Assembly (NCBI GenBank): GCA_038746285.1
Contig: JBCDKT010000036.1
Coordinates: 1-37,622 of the forward strand
DNA from: Bacteroidota bacterium
Lineage (GTDB): Bacteria; Bacteroidota; Rhodothermia; Rhodothermales; JANQRZ01
Direction of reading: 5' to 3'
DNA length: 37,622 bases
The position numbers and the translations under genes are program-made. How positions within the stretch are numbered: position 1 is the first letter of the stretch; every line of letters starts with the position of its first letter. The notes below the pieces were generated by a model. The model saw nothing but the letters and a program-made list of their open reading frames with translations. It had not been told where the DNA came from and did not search any database. Below are positions 7,953 through 16,465 of this stretch, piece after piece.

Positions 7953-8405
7953 CGACTCGGCCTCGCCCTCGGCTTGGCGTGCTTTCCGGGGGCGGCTCGG
8001 GAAGAGCGTGTACTCGATCGTGCGCTGGCGCTCAGCAGTCGCCCCCCAGATCGACAGACCGAGGGCGAACACGCACAGAACAGAGATCGTGACCGAGACG
8101 CCGCTCCACTGTCCGAACCGGAGCACCAGGAACAAGGCACCCAGGAAGTACGCGGACACGAACGTCCAGAGGAGGTAGCGACTGCGGGTGCGCAGCTTCC
8201 GCCGGAGCCGCTGGACAAAGCCGAGGAGCAGAAGCCCCCCTACCGCCATGCTGACGAGTAGGATGGCGTTGGCGATTGTCTCTGTGGACTCCGGCAAGTC
8301 CTCGGGCAGCGTCACGTACTGCCACCCCGTGAGCAGCGCCAGCAGCCCCACGATCGGGAGGATGAGGCGGGCTAGTTTTCTGGGCAAGGACAGGGACTGC
8401 GCCAT
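7935..8405 (-). CDS. Small four-helix membrane protein, unknown function
   Basis: This 156-residue protein has four hydrophobic helices: about residues 12-30, 44-64, 80-98 and 103-122. A basic stretch after the second helix (VQRLRRKLRTRSRY) suggests a cytoplasmic loop. The C-terminal 35 residues are polar and charged (SRPRKARQAEGEAESV). No family is recognised and no catalytic motif is evident. It lies 114 bp upstream of mutS on the same strand, but with a hairpin and a likely separate promoter between them, so cotranscription is doubtful. Confidence 0.7.
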   Translation of the reverse strand: MAQSLSLPRKLARLILPIVGLLALLTGWQYVTLPEDLPESTETIANAILLVSMAVGGLLLLGFVQRLRRKLRTRSRYLLWTFVSAYFLGALFLVLRFGQWSGVSVTISVLCVFALGLSIWGATAERQRTIEYTLFPSRPRKARQAEGEAESVRQGA

Positions 8406-8496
8406 GAAGCGAGGGGCGTGGGACCGTCAGCAGGTCGCGTGGCAGCGGCGAGAAGCAAGATACCGTCTCCGCGCGGCCACAGGATGAAAGAACAGA

Positions 8497-8853
8497 TTAT
8501 GTCTCCGCCAGCCGCTCCCGGTCTGCCTTGCGCAGCCCTGCCACGACGAGGCGGTACGAGGCTTCCACCATCGCCTGCACGAGCGGCGTCGGCATCTCGG
8601 CGCTCAGGGCGACGGAGTTCCAGTGGCGCTTGTTCATGTGGTAGCCCGGCGTGACGGCAGCGTACGCTTCGCGCAGCGCGACCGCGCGCTCGGGATCGCA
8701 CTTCAGGTTGGCGCGCGGCGGAATCTCGTCGAGGCTGAGGAGGGCGAACATCTTGTCGCAGACCTTGAAGACCAGCACGTCGGGACCGAAGGGCTGGTCC
8801 TCGCGGGTCTCGGGGAAGGTGAGGCAGAAAGAGCGAAACTCGTCGATATACAT
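8497..8853 (-). CDS. MmcQ/YjbR family protein
   Basis: The 118-residue protein has the hallmarks of the MmcQ/YjbR (DUF419) family, small proteins with a CyaY-like fold and proposed DNA binding. Visible motifs are the N-terminal FRSFCLTFPETREDQPFG, the central DKMFALL and LKCDPERAVALR, and TPGYHMNKRHWNSVAL. The length is typical. The physiological role of the family is poorly defined. The start ATG gives MYIDEF, a normal N-terminus for the family. It is not obviously part of an operon, with 91 bp to the next gene downstream. Confidence 0.9.
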   Translation of the reverse strand: MYIDEFRSFCLTFPETREDQPFGPDVLVFKVCDKMFALLSLDEIPPRANLKCDPERAVALREAYAAVTPGYHMNKRHWNSVALSAEMPTPLVQAMVEASYRLVVAGLRKADRERLAET

Positions 8854-8913
8854 CGGCCGGCGTCAGGAATTGATAAGCCGAAGGTACAGGAGGTGCCACA
8901 TCATCCGGCGCGC

Positions 8914-11328
8914 TCAGAACAGCCGCGCCACGCCGAAGGAGAAGAACAGGCCCGAGCCCAGCCCGGACGCCGTCCCGGAGTCGAACCGGTAGGTCAGGTC
9001 GAGGCGCACCGGCAAGACGAAGCCGCCGTGGAGCGAGACGCCGAGCTCGTTCACCCACCCCTCGTTGAAGCGAAGCGCCGTAGACCTCGTCTCCGGTCCC
9101 GGGCCGTCGAGCCAGACGCGACCGTGCGCGCCGTGGATGCTCAGCCCGACGTTCCGCACCGCGAGCGCCTCCAGGCCGAGGAGTTCGAACGGCACGCTGC
9201 GGAAGTCGTGCTCCCACGACGCCGCCACGAACGCGTCGCCCTCGACCGGCTGCCCGCGCAGGGTGCGGAAGGTGCCGGTGGGCGCGTAGGCCAAGAGTGT
9301 CCCGTCGATCCCGAAGAAGCGCTGAGGCGGCAGGTCGCCGCCGTGGAGCCCGCCGGCGAGGCGGAGGTCGAGCGTGTTCGGGATCAGGCGGCGGCGCAGG
9401 AACGTCGGCACGCGGAGCGCGGCGACGCCCTCGGCCCGGACGAACCCGAAGTCGCTGCCGAGCGCGTCGCCCGCGGCCTCGACGCGGAGGCGGAGGCCGC
9501 GCTGCCCGGCGAGCGCCGCCCCGAGTCCGCCGTCCACCTCGCCCAGCGTCACCTCGGCCCCGACGGACCGGAGGTCGCCTTCGGGAACGACGGGGTTCAG
9601 CCGCTGCGGGGCCTGCCCGAGCAGGTCGTAGCTCGTCGTCGCCCGCACGGCGCGGTGCTGCTCGGCGAGGGCGAACAGCGTGAGCCGCGTCCGCAGCCGC
9701 CGGGCGTAGCCGCCGACCTCCGCGTAGAGGCCTTCGCGCTGGTAATAGTCGAAGTAGTCGGGCTCGCCGACGAGGGCGACGATCGTGTTCTCCGCGCGGC
9801 CGTAGGCCGCCGATTCGGTCCGGGGAGCGATCTCACGCTGCACCCCGATCTCGGCGAAGAGCCGGTTCCGCTTCGGCAGGCGGAGGGTCTGCGCGAGCGA
9901 CGCCTCGTAGGTCAGGCGCTCCAGGCCGGTGGCGTAGCCGAGCGCCCCGCGCAGCCAGGGCCCCCGCCCCGGCCTCACGCCGGCGTGGGCTCCGAGGTGC
10001 GCCGCCTCCACGCGGTTGTACCAGAGGTCAAGTCCCGCCTCGGTCGAGAGAAACCGGTCGCTGCGGCCGGACCCTGCGCTGCGGCCGTCGTCCATGTCGA
10101 TGAACCGGGCGAGGAAGCCCGTCGGACGGTACGCCTCCTCGATGGTGTCGGTGCTGTCGATCTCGGCGTAGGCGACGGCCTCGCGCGGATCGAGCGGGAC
10201 GACGACCCCGGCGCGGTCGAGCGCCGTGCCGGCCGCGAGGGCGACCGAGTCCACGGCCGGGCGCGTGCTGCCGTCCTCACGCTCGAAGAGCGAGTCCGGG
10301 ATGGCGACGTTGACCTCGTAGTCCGTCAGCCGGGCGACGATGCGGAACGTCATCGCCGGGAACTGCAGGCCCGTCATCCCGATCCGGCCCGCGCCGTCGA
10401 GGCGGAAGTCGGCCGGGAGCCAGGCCGTGCGCTCGTTGATCTCCTGCCCGAACGACGAGAACTGCTGCGCGAACGTCAGGTCGAGCGCGTTGACGAGGGG
10501 GAGGCGGACCGACCGGTTGGGGCGCAGCGCCACGTCGATGAGGGCGTAGGTGCCGCCGAGGACCGAGACGCGCCCCTCGAAGCCGGGCTGGAGGCGGTTC
10601 TTGGGAGTCACGCCGATGTCGTAGACGATCTCGTCGTCGCGGTAGCGCGTGCCGTCGAGCGTGAAGCGGTAGAAGCCGAGCGCCTCCGGCGCCGTCGGGC
10701 CCAGGAGGCTGAAGCCGACGAACTCGATCTCGTCGTCGTAGAAGTTGAGGATGGCGTCGGCGGCGCGGAGGAACTCGGGGCGGAAATCCTGGAGGTTATC
10801 CGTCTGCCGGACGTCCTTGACGGACTCGCGCACGCCGTCGCCGCGCCGCCAGTAGGCCTCGGTGACGCCCTCGACGATGCCGACGATCAAGGTGTCGCGC
10901 CCGAAGGTCTGCCGGACGTAGGCGTCGGCCTGCCACGATTCGAGGTCGGCCTGCCAGGCCTGCTTGCGCTCGATGACGCGGCGCATGATGTTGAGTGCGG
11001 GATTCTCGCCCGTCACCACCACCTCGCCGGCCACGACCCCGACCGGTGCGAGAGCAATGTCGGCCGCACCGCCCTCGGACGTGCGCCGCGCCGTCTCGTA
11101 GCCGATGAACCGTACGACGAGCACGGCCGGCGTAGCGGGCAGGCGGAGTTCGTAGGCCCCGTCGCGGTTGGTGATCGTCCCGACCGCCGTGCCCTCGACC
11201 TGGACCGTCGCCGCGGCGAGCGGCTCGCCGGTCTCGGCGTCGGTCACGCGGCCCGTGGCGACCGTCTGGGCCTGGGCCTGTGCGGTGAAAAAGAGGGCGA
11301 GCAGCGGCAGGGCGCGGCGGAGAAGCAT
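8914..11328 (-). CDS. DUF5686 outer-membrane protein with carboxypeptidase-like domain
   Basis: This 804-residue protein starts with a signal peptide (MLLRRALPLLALFFTAQAQA). A carboxypeptidase-regulatory-like beta-sandwich follows at about residues 22-105 (GRVTDAETGEPLAAATVQVE), then the DUF5686 region beginning GENPALNIMRRVIERKQAW. The C-terminal half is rich in alternating polar/hydrophobic strands and ends in an aromatic (LFFSFGVARLF), as expected of an outer-membrane beta-barrel. Related Bacteroidota proteins are unassigned in function. I chose the ATG at 11328, because the longer frame to 11355 adds nine residues before an otherwise normal signal peptide. It stands alone, 106 bp downstream of the next minus-strand gene. 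Confidence 0.88.
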   Translation of the reverse strand: MLLRRALPLLALFFTAQAQAQTVATGRVTDAETGEPLAAATVQVEGTAVGTITNRDGAYELRLPATPAVLVVRFIGYETARRTSEGGAADIALAPVGVVAGEVVVTGENPALNIMRRVIERKQAWQADLESWQADAYVRQTFGRDTLIVGIVEGVTEAYWRRGDGVRESVKDVRQTDNLQDFRPEFLRAADAILNFYDDEIEFVGFSLLGPTAPEALGFYRFTLDGTRYRDDEIVYDIGVTPKNRLQPGFEGRVSVLGGTYALIDVALRPNRSVRLPLVNALDLTFAQQFSSFGQEINERTAWLPADFRLDGAGRIGMTGLQFPAMTFRIVARLTDYEVNVAIPDSLFEREDGSTRPAVDSVALAAGTALDRAGVVVPLDPREAVAYAEIDSTDTIEEAYRPTGFLARFIDMDDGRSAGSGRSDRFLSTEAGLDLWYNRVEAAHLGAHAGVRPGRGPWLRGALGYATGLERLTYEASLAQTLRLPKRNRLFAEIGVQREIAPRTESAAYGRAENTIVALVGEPDYFDYYQREGLYAEVGGYARRLRTRLTLFALAEQHRAVRATTSYDLLGQAPQRLNPVVPEGDLRSVGAEVTLGEVDGGLGAALAGQRGLRLRVEAAGDALGSDFGFVRAEGVAALRVPTFLRRRLIPNTLDLRLAGGLHGGDLPPQRFFGIDGTLLAYAPTGTFRTLRGQPVEGDAFVAASWEHDFRSVPFELLGLEALAVRNVGLSIHGAHGRVWLDGPGPETRSTALRFNEGWVNELGVSLHGGFVLPVRLDLTYRFDSGTASGLGSGLFFSFGVARLF

Positions 11329-11434
11329 GGCGGCGGGGATGAGGGTGAGCGACACGTACGCCGCACAGGCAGCGGGGTTACGGCGGCGGGGGTTACACCC
11401 GAGAGGCCGCCCACACCGAACGCTTCGTAACGCC

Positions 11435-11848
11435 CTACTCCGCCGCCTTCAGCCGGCGCATCCCCGCGATCACCATCACCGCGCCGTAGGCGGCCAGGCA
11501 CTGCGCGCCGAGGGCGATGCCCATCAGTTCCAGCGTGAGCCTGTCCGGGCGCAGCAGCGTCCCGCCGTGCCACCCGAGCCCCAGGTACCACAGCCCGACG
11601 CCGAGCAGCGATGCCCCGCCGAGGGCCGCCATGTACCGCCGCACGCGCAGCCACCGCACCCGGCGGTAGAACGAGAACGCCGCCAGCACCAGCAGCAGCG
11701 GAGCGACGAGCACCTCGTAGAGCCCCAGCGACCCCGACCAGGCACCGACGTTCAGGTCCGCCGCCCAGAACGGCAGGGCGATGAGGGGCAGGAGCGCCGT
11801 CACAGCGGTGCTTCGGAGGAAGAGAGGCCGCGTGCCTGGTCCGTTCAT
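11435..11848 (-). CDS. Small membrane protein, unknown function
   Basis: The 137-residue protein has about four hydrophobic helices (near residues 14-30, 44-62, 73-92 and 107-128) separated by short basic loops such as YRRVRWLRVRRY. No family or catalytic motif is recognised. It is divergent from the secreted-protein gene at 12013 and shares a 164-bp intergenic region with it. Confidence 0.65.
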   Translation of the reverse strand: MNGPGTRPLFLRSTAVTALLPLIALPFWAADLNVGAWSGSLGLYEVLVAPLLLVLAAFSFYRRVRWLRVRRYMAALGGASLLGVGLWYLGLGWHGGTLLRPDRLTLELMGIALGAQCLAAYGAVMVIAGMRRLKAAE

Positions 11849-11924
11849 GGTCGGGCGCGGTTGGTGCGCAGGAGCCAGGATACGGCTTGGCGCATCATCG
11901 CGCTGCGCAATCTCGGCCGGGTCG

Positions 11925-11954
11925 TTGAAGTGTCCTTAGTTTCCTTCGTATCGT
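11925..11954 (+). promoter_or_regulatory. Candidate promoter for the secreted protein gene
   Basis: TTGAAG (11925-11930) and TATCGT (11949-11954) are 18 bp apart in an AT-rich patch unlike the surrounding sequence, about 58 bp before the ATG at 12013. A second AT-rich box, TATCCTTATA, follows at 11956-11965. Which box is used cannot be decided by eye. Confidence 0.3.
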
Positions 11955-12012
11955 GTATCCTTATACCCTCCGCGGGGTACAGCCCCTCTCTCTCACTAAC
12001 CGCCAAGACGCC

Positions 12013-14013
12013 ATGACCCTATTCGCTACAACCAGGCACTTCCTAGCAGCCGTCCTTCTGCTCATGCTGCCGGCCCTCGCGCACGCGCAGTCCATCCACG
12101 ACACCGGGACTGTCGAGTTCGAGGTCTTCGCCAACGGAGCGCTCGGCACGGAGCCCATCGGAGGCAACCAGTTCCCCGGCGGAGGCTTTGTTCTCAACGG
12201 GGACAACGGCCTCTTCCACGCCACGCTCGCCGTCGGCGTCTCGGACATGCAGGTCTCCGGGAACTACTACGGCGGCACCGACCAGGCCCCCGAATTCTCG
12301 CCGGTCTCGGGGCCGACTGTGATCGACCCGGTGTTCGAAGCGCCGTTCGAGGAGTTCGATCAGGCCTTCGAGGCCGTCTTCGACGACAGCGCAGCGCCCA
12401 ACCCGATCGGCCTGACCGTCACGCAGCGCTCGTACTCCCGGTCGGACTTCCCGAACCAGGACTTCGTCGTCGTCGAGTACACGATTGAGAACACGTCGGG
12501 TGCGGACATCGAGGACGCCTACGTCGGCATCTTCGCCGACTGGGACGTGGGCACCTTCGAGCAGAACCTCGGCGGCTACGACGAGGACACGCAGCTGCTC
12601 TACATCTTCGACGACAGCGAGACCTCGACCAACTACTTCGGCGTGACCGCACTCGGCGACGTGGACGTGTCGGGCATCAACTACGACGCACTCGGCGGGG
12701 CCGAGACGGACCTCGAGATCTTCCAGTTCCTGACGACCGTCGCGCCCGTGCCGCCGCTCGTGGACGACCGCCGCGCCACGCTCGGCACAGGCCCGTACGA
12801 CATCACGGACGGCGAGTCGATTGTGGTCCGCTTCGCCTTCGTTGGCGGCCCGGACGAAGCCGGCGTGATCGCCAGCGCGGCGGCGGCGCAGGAGCTCGGC
12901 ACGACGGCCCCGCCGCTCGAGCAGGCCATCCACGACACGGGCGACGTGATGCTCGAGGTCTACGCCAACGGCTCCATCGGCGCGTTCGCGGACGAAGCCG
13001 GTGCGTCCGTTGGGACGGGCTTCACCTTCGAGGGGTCCAACGGCCTGTACGAAGGAGAATTCCTCGTCGGCGCGAGCAACACCCAGGTCTCGGGCGACGC
13101 CTACGAGTTCCCGGACATCGAGTGGACGACTGTGGACTCGCTCCGCCAGGCCTCCCCGCCCGACGGCGCGAACCAGGCGTTCACCGCGTCCTACAGCGAC
13201 GCCGCCGCCGCCAACCCCATCGGCGTCACCGTTGACCAACTCTCCTTCTCGGGCGAGGACGACGACTTCGTGACGCTCGAGTTCACCGTGACCAACACCT
13301 CGGGCGCGGACCTCAGCGACATCTACCTGGGAATCTTCGTCGACTGGGACGTGAGCAACTTCGAGCAGAACATCGGCGGCTACGACGAGGACAACCGTGT
13401 GCTCTACGTATTCAGCGACGAAGCCAACCCGGCGGATCCGAACTACTACGGCCAGGTCGCCATCGGCAGCGAGGACGACGTGCCGGTCTCAGGCGTGTTC
13501 TACGACGCGCTCCCCGGGGATGACATCCTCTTCCAGGCGCTTACCAACATCTCGCCTGATCCGATCGGCCCAGCAGACCGGCGGACCGTGCTCGGCCTCG
13601 GCCCGTACAGCATCGCCGACGGCGAGAGCGCGACGGCGGTCTTCGCCATCGTCGGGGGCGAGAACGAGCAGGACGTCATCGCCAACGCTTGCAAGGCGCA
13701 GGGCAACAGCGACTGCAACCCCGTCTCGACGGAGGAGTCGACGCCGGACGGCACGTTCACGCTCCACGCGGCCTATCCCAACCCGTTCCGCTCGGCGACC
13801 AACGTCGGCTTCACGCTGCCGGCGAGCCAGGACGTCCGCCTGACGGTCTACGACGTGCTCGGCCGCCGCGTGACCACCCTCGCCGACGGCCTCTACCCCA
13901 GCGGGTACAACTCGGTCCGGTTCGACGCCTCGAACCTGCCCAGCGGCATGTACGTCGTCCGCCTGGAGACTGGGTCGCTGGACCTCACCGAACGCGTCTC
14001 GCTCGTCCGCTAG
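12013..14013 (+). CDS. Secreted two-repeat protein with type IX sorting domain
   Basis: This 666-residue protein has a signal peptide (MTLFATTRHFLAAVLLLMLP, cleavage likely after residue 26). Two tandem homologous units of about 280 residues follow. The first opens SIHDTGTVEFEVFANGALG and the second AIHDTGDVMLEVYANGSIG; they close with matching DRRATLGTGPYDITDGES and DRRTVLGLGPYSIADGES. The last 80 residues are a type A sorting domain (AYPNPFRSATNVGFTLP, YDVLGRRVTTL, SGMYVVRL), used for export and surface anchoring by the type IX system. Both units are Asp/Glu rich and probably beta-sandwich, perhaps calcium-binding. No enzyme motif is seen. The ATG at 12013 was chosen because it directly precedes the signal peptide. 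Confidence 0.9.
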   Translation: MTLFATTRHFLAAVLLLMLPALAHAQSIHDTGTVEFEVFANGALGTEPIGGNQFPGGGFVLNGDNGLFHATLAVGVSDMQVSGNYYGGTDQAPEFSPVSGPTVIDPVFEAPFEEFDQAFEAVFDDSAAPNPIGLTVTQRSYSRSDFPNQDFVVVEYTIENTSGADIEDAYVGIFADWDVGTFEQNLGGYDEDTQLLYIFDDSETSTNYFGVTALGDVDVSGINYDALGGAETDLEIFQFLTTVAPVPPLVDDRRATLGTGPYDITDGESIVVRFAFVGGPDEAGVIASAAAAQELGTTAPPLEQAIHDTGDVMLEVYANGSIGAFADEAGASVGTGFTFEGSNGLYEGEFLVGASNTQVSGDAYEFPDIEWTTVDSLRQASPPDGANQAFTASYSDAAAANPIGVTVDQLSFSGEDDDFVTLEFTVTNTSGADLSDIYLGIFVDWDVSNFEQNIGGYDEDNRVLYVFSDEANPADPNYYGQVAIGSEDDVPVSGVFYDALPGDDILFQALTNISPDPIGPADRRTVLGLGPYSIADGESATAVFAIVGGENEQDVIANACKAQGNSDCNPVSTEESTPDGTFTLHAAYPNPFRSATNVGFTLPASQDVRLTVYDVLGRRVTTLADGLYPSGYNSVRFDASNLPSGMYVVRLETGSLDLTERVSLVR

Positions 14014-14035
14014 ACGACGCGCTCCGCTACAGCAG

Positions 14036-14070
14036 CGTGGCCCCGCCGGTGCACTTCCGGCGGGGCCACG
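14036..14070. terminator. Strong hairpin terminator between convergent genes
   Basis: CGTGGCCCCGCCGG and its complement form a perfect 14-bp, GC-rich stem with a 7-base loop. TTGTTCT follows on the plus strand. It lies 22 bp after the stop of the secreted-protein gene and 38 bp from the stop of the converging DoxX gene, so it may serve both directions. Confidence 0.85.
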
Positions 14071-14108
14071 TTGTTCTACGCCTGTGCGGTCGGTGCCGCC
14101 AGCCGGCG

Positions 14109-14852
14109 CTACCAGTACGCGTAGTAGGCCAGGTCCTCCGGGTCGACGGTCGTCTCGACGACCTGGCGGCAGTCGCGGCAGCGGAAGACGACCTCGCGCG
14201 GCGTACCCGTCGTGCCGGTGAGGAAGCGCAGCGCCCGCATCCCGTAGCGGCGCTCGATGCGGATGCGGGCGTGGCTCCGGTCGCGCGACGGCTCGCAGGT
14301 GCACGTCATCGCCTGCGGCACGGGGGCGACCGGCACGGGAGCAACCGGCACGGGCGCGGGCTCGGGCACCGGGAGGCGGTCGAACAGGTTGAGCTGCATC
14401 CTGCGCGCCTCCTGCGCCTGCGCGCGCTCGAAGAGGTAGTAGTCCAGCGAGAGCCGGCCCGACCCGTGCAGGAAGATGGCCACGAGGAGGAACAGCACGA
14501 GCGTCGCCAGCTCGAACGACTGGCCCGCAGCCAGCAGCCCCTCCCCGGCGTGCACGACGAACACGGCACCGATCAGGATCGGCACCTGGAGGAGCGCCGC
14601 GACGCGTGTCAGCAGGCCCAGCGTGAGCAGCAGCCCGCCGCCGAGGTGCGCCAGCGCGACGTAGTGGACGAGCGCCACCGACAGCAACGACACGTCCGTC
14701 CCCGCGCCGAGGATCTCGACGAGCGAGGACGAGTCGCTGATGAAGAGCGCCCCTCGGATGAAGAGGGCGATGCCGAGGTAGATGCGGATCAGGTCGAAGA
14801 CCAGATCGCGGTTGGCGTCCATCCATTCGATGGCACGGTGACTGGCAGACAT
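14109..14852 (-). CDS. DoxX-family membrane protein with cysteine-rich tail
   Basis: Residues 1-140 form a four-helix DoxX/SURF4-like membrane domain (RIYLGIALFIRGALF, HLGGGLLLTLGLLTRVA, PILIGAVFVVHAG, LVLFLLVAIFLHGSGRLSLD). Some relatives act with redox or quinone proteins, but the role is not general. A Pro/Val/Ala linker follows at about 162-180, then a soluble tail with CTC (about 183-185) and CRDC (C225, C228), which could bind zinc or form a redox pair. The tail is not part of ordinary DoxX proteins, which end near 140 residues, so this looks like a fusion. The linker is encoded by a 15-bp tandem repeat. The gene is read from its own leader. Confidence 0.85.
   Translation of the reverse strand: MSASHRAIEWMDANRDLVFDLIRIYLGIALFIRGALFISDSSSLVEILGAGTDVSLLSVALVHYVALAHLGGGLLLTLGLLTRVAALLQVPILIGAVFVVHAGEGLLAAGQSFELATLVLFLLVAIFLHGSGRLSLDYYLFERAQAQEARRMQLNLFDRLPVPEPAPVPVAPVPVAPVPQAMTCTCEPSRDRSHARIRIERRYGMRALRFLTGTTGTPREVVFRCRDCRQVVETTVDPEDLAYYAYW
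14316..14360 (-). repeat. In-frame 15-bp tandem repeat coding the linker
   Basis: Three successive 15-bp units each start CGGCACGGG on the plus strand and differ at a few positions. Read on the minus strand they encode PVPVA-like pentapeptides. A change in copy number would lengthen or shorten the linker without shifting the frame. Confidence 0.8.
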
Positions 14853-14865
14853 AGCAGCCTCTTGT

Positions 14866-14873
14866 GAAAGATA
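14866..14873 (-). promoter_or_regulatory. Candidate -7 element for the DoxX gene
   Basis: The minus strand reads TATCTTTC, seven of eight matches to TAnnTTTG if the two n positions count, within an AT-rich pocket (AAGAATATTCCC upstream). It is 13 bp before the ATG at 14852. No clear -33 box is seen. Confidence 0.35.
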
Positions 14874-14945
14874 GGAGAAGGGAATATTCTTGCTACGGCA
14901 CTACACCCTCGCCGGATCCGGTGCGTCCGAGATCGGTGCCGCCAG

Positions 14946-15716
14946 CTACCAGAGCCGCTGCGCCTTCGGGTCGCGGCGCATCGCCGGTCGGAGCACGTTC
15001 GGGCGGTCCTCCGGGAGCATCTGCCGCAGCACGAGTGCGAGGACGGCCCCGGCGAAGAACCCACCGATGTGCGCGCCGTAGGCCACGCCGCCTGTCTGCT
15101 CCGCCGCCGCAATCGCCCCGAAGCCATTGATGAACTGGAACACGATCCACAGTCCGATGGCAAGCAGCGCCGGCACCGCGATGACCCGGAAGAAAAAGAC
15201 GGTGTGGACCCGGTTGCGCGGGAAGAGCACGAGGTACGCCCCGAGCACGCCCGCGATAGCCCCGCTCGCCCCGAGGTTCGGGATGACGGAGTCCGGGTCG
15301 AGCGCGATCTGGGCCGCGCTCGCGGCGAGCCCGCTGACGAGGTAGAAGGCCAGGAAAGCTCCGTGCCCGAACCGGTGCTCGACGTTGTCGCCGAAGATCC
15401 AGAGGTAGAGCAGGTTGCCGCCGAGGTGCCCGAACCCGCCGTGCATGAACATGCTCGAGAGCAGCGTCAGGTAGATCGGCACCGGGCCGGGGCGCTGCGG
15501 AAGTCGGTCCAGGCTCGCCGGGCTGAGCGTGGCGTCGGCGGCGTTGACGAGGTCCTGGCCCGTCGTGATCTCGTACGGGACCGTGCTCCACCCGTAGATC
15601 AACTCGGGGTCCATCAGCTGGAGCACGAACACGCCGACGTTGGCCAGCAGCAGGGCGATGGTCACGAACGCCGGTCCGTCGAGGTGGCGATCGTCGTCGC
15701 CGATGGGAAACAGCAT
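14946..15716 (-). CDS. Rhomboid-family intramembrane serine protease
   Basis: The 256-residue protein has six or seven helices and the rhomboid catalytic dyad: Ser151 in LGASGAIAGV and His216 in YGAHIGGFFAG. HGGFGHLGGNLLYL supplies the conserved His97 and Asn101 that shape the oxyanion site. The loop LWIFGDNVEHRFG is typical of the group common in Bacteroidota and Actinobacteria. Such enzymes cleave transmembrane segments of membrane proteins; the substrate here is unknown. I chose the ATG at 15716 (MLFPIGDDD) over the longer frame to 15770, because related proteins start this close to the first helix. It lies 60 bp downstream of the Nudix gene and could be cotranscribed. Confidence 0.94.
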   Translation of the reverse strand: MLFPIGDDDRHLDGPAFVTIALLLANVGVFVLQLMDPELIYGWSTVPYEITTGQDLVNAADATLSPASLDRLPQRPGPVPIYLTLLSSMFMHGGFGHLGGNLLYLWIFGDNVEHRFGHGAFLAFYLVSGLAASAAQIALDPDSVIPNLGASGAIAGVLGAYLVLFPRNRVHTVFFFRVIAVPALLAIGLWIVFQFINGFGAIAAAEQTGGVAYGAHIGGFFAGAVLALVLRQMLPEDRPNVLRPAMRRDPKAQRLW

Positions 15717-15776
15717 GGAGCCGAAAGCGAGGTGAGAGGGGCAGCGGTCTGTACGTCCCGCTCGGCGCAATCGTTT

Positions 15777-16349
15777 CTACGCGCCCCCGGGCACCAGCCC
15801 GCGGTGCACGGCCCAGAACACCGCCGCGGCGTGCATCCCGTGCACGATCTCACCGCGCTCGACCAGCCCGACGAGGTCGGCGGCGTCTACGAGCCGGACC
15901 TGCAGGTCCTCAGTCTCGTCTAGGGACGGTGCCTCGACGCGGTGCGCGCCCCGCGCGACGAACAGATGCCCGTAGTTGGTCTGGCGGGCGGGTTCGACGG
16001 CGCACGGGCCGAGCGAGGTCCAGGTGCCGGCCTCGTACCCAGTCTCTTCGAGCAGCTCGCGCCGGGCGGCGTCCAGCGGCGTCTCGCCCTCGCCGATGAT
16101 GCCGGCGGCGAACTCGAGCGCCGTCCGGTCGACCGGGTACCGGTACTGCTCGACGAGGACGGCCTTTCCGTCGTCCGTCAGCGCTACGATGAGCGACCAG
16201 TCGGGCACCTCGGCCACATGAAACTCTTCGATTTCGGCCCCTGTCGGGAGGCGGACGTGATCGGCCCGGAGGGTGAGCCACCACCGGTCGACGACGGTTT
16301 CTGAGTCGATAGTCGTCCACCGGCGGTGGCTCGGGGGTTCAGTTGGCAT
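15777..16349 (-). CDS. Nudix hydrolase, ADP-ribose pyrophosphatase-like
   Basis: The 190-residue protein has a perfect Nudix box from G83 to Y105 (GIIGEGE, seven residues, then RELLEETGY), which binds the metals and pyrophosphate. The preceding VLVEQYRYPVDRTALEF is characteristic of the ADP-sugar pyrophosphatase branch, which cleaves ADP-ribose or related nucleotide diphosphates to AMP and a sugar phosphate. The exact substrate cannot be read from sequence. The N-terminus MPTEPPSHRRW is reasonable. It shares a 116-bp divergent region with the beta-propeller gene. Confidence 0.93.
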   Translation of the reverse strand: MPTEPPSHRRWTTIDSETVVDRWWLTLRADHVRLPTGAEIEEFHVAEVPDWSLIVALTDDGKAVLVEQYRYPVDRTALEFAAGIIGEGETPLDAARRELLEETGYEAGTWTSLGPCAVEPARQTNYGHLFVARGAHRVEAPSLDETEDLQVRLVDAADLVGLVERGEIVHGMHAAAVFWAVHRGLVPGGA

Positions 16350-16465
16350 GAGACCGGTCGATAATGAGAGGTGTCAAGGTATCCACGCAGACCGTAGCCT
16401 GTGGGGCTCTCAGGGTGTGTCCGCGCGGTGACGAGGCAGTTTTCCCACCTTCTGCAACCGATCCT

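Noticed and set aside
8623-11430. A 935-codon open frame on the plus strand opposite the DUF5686 gene
   Set aside because: Its product is Arg/Glu/Ala-rich without any domain, as expected for the complement of a GC-rich gene; the minus strand has a signal peptide and family motifs.
12043-13239. A 398-codon minus-strand open frame opposite the secreted protein gene
   Set aside because: No domain or signal; the plus-strand protein has a signal peptide, repeats and a sorting domain.
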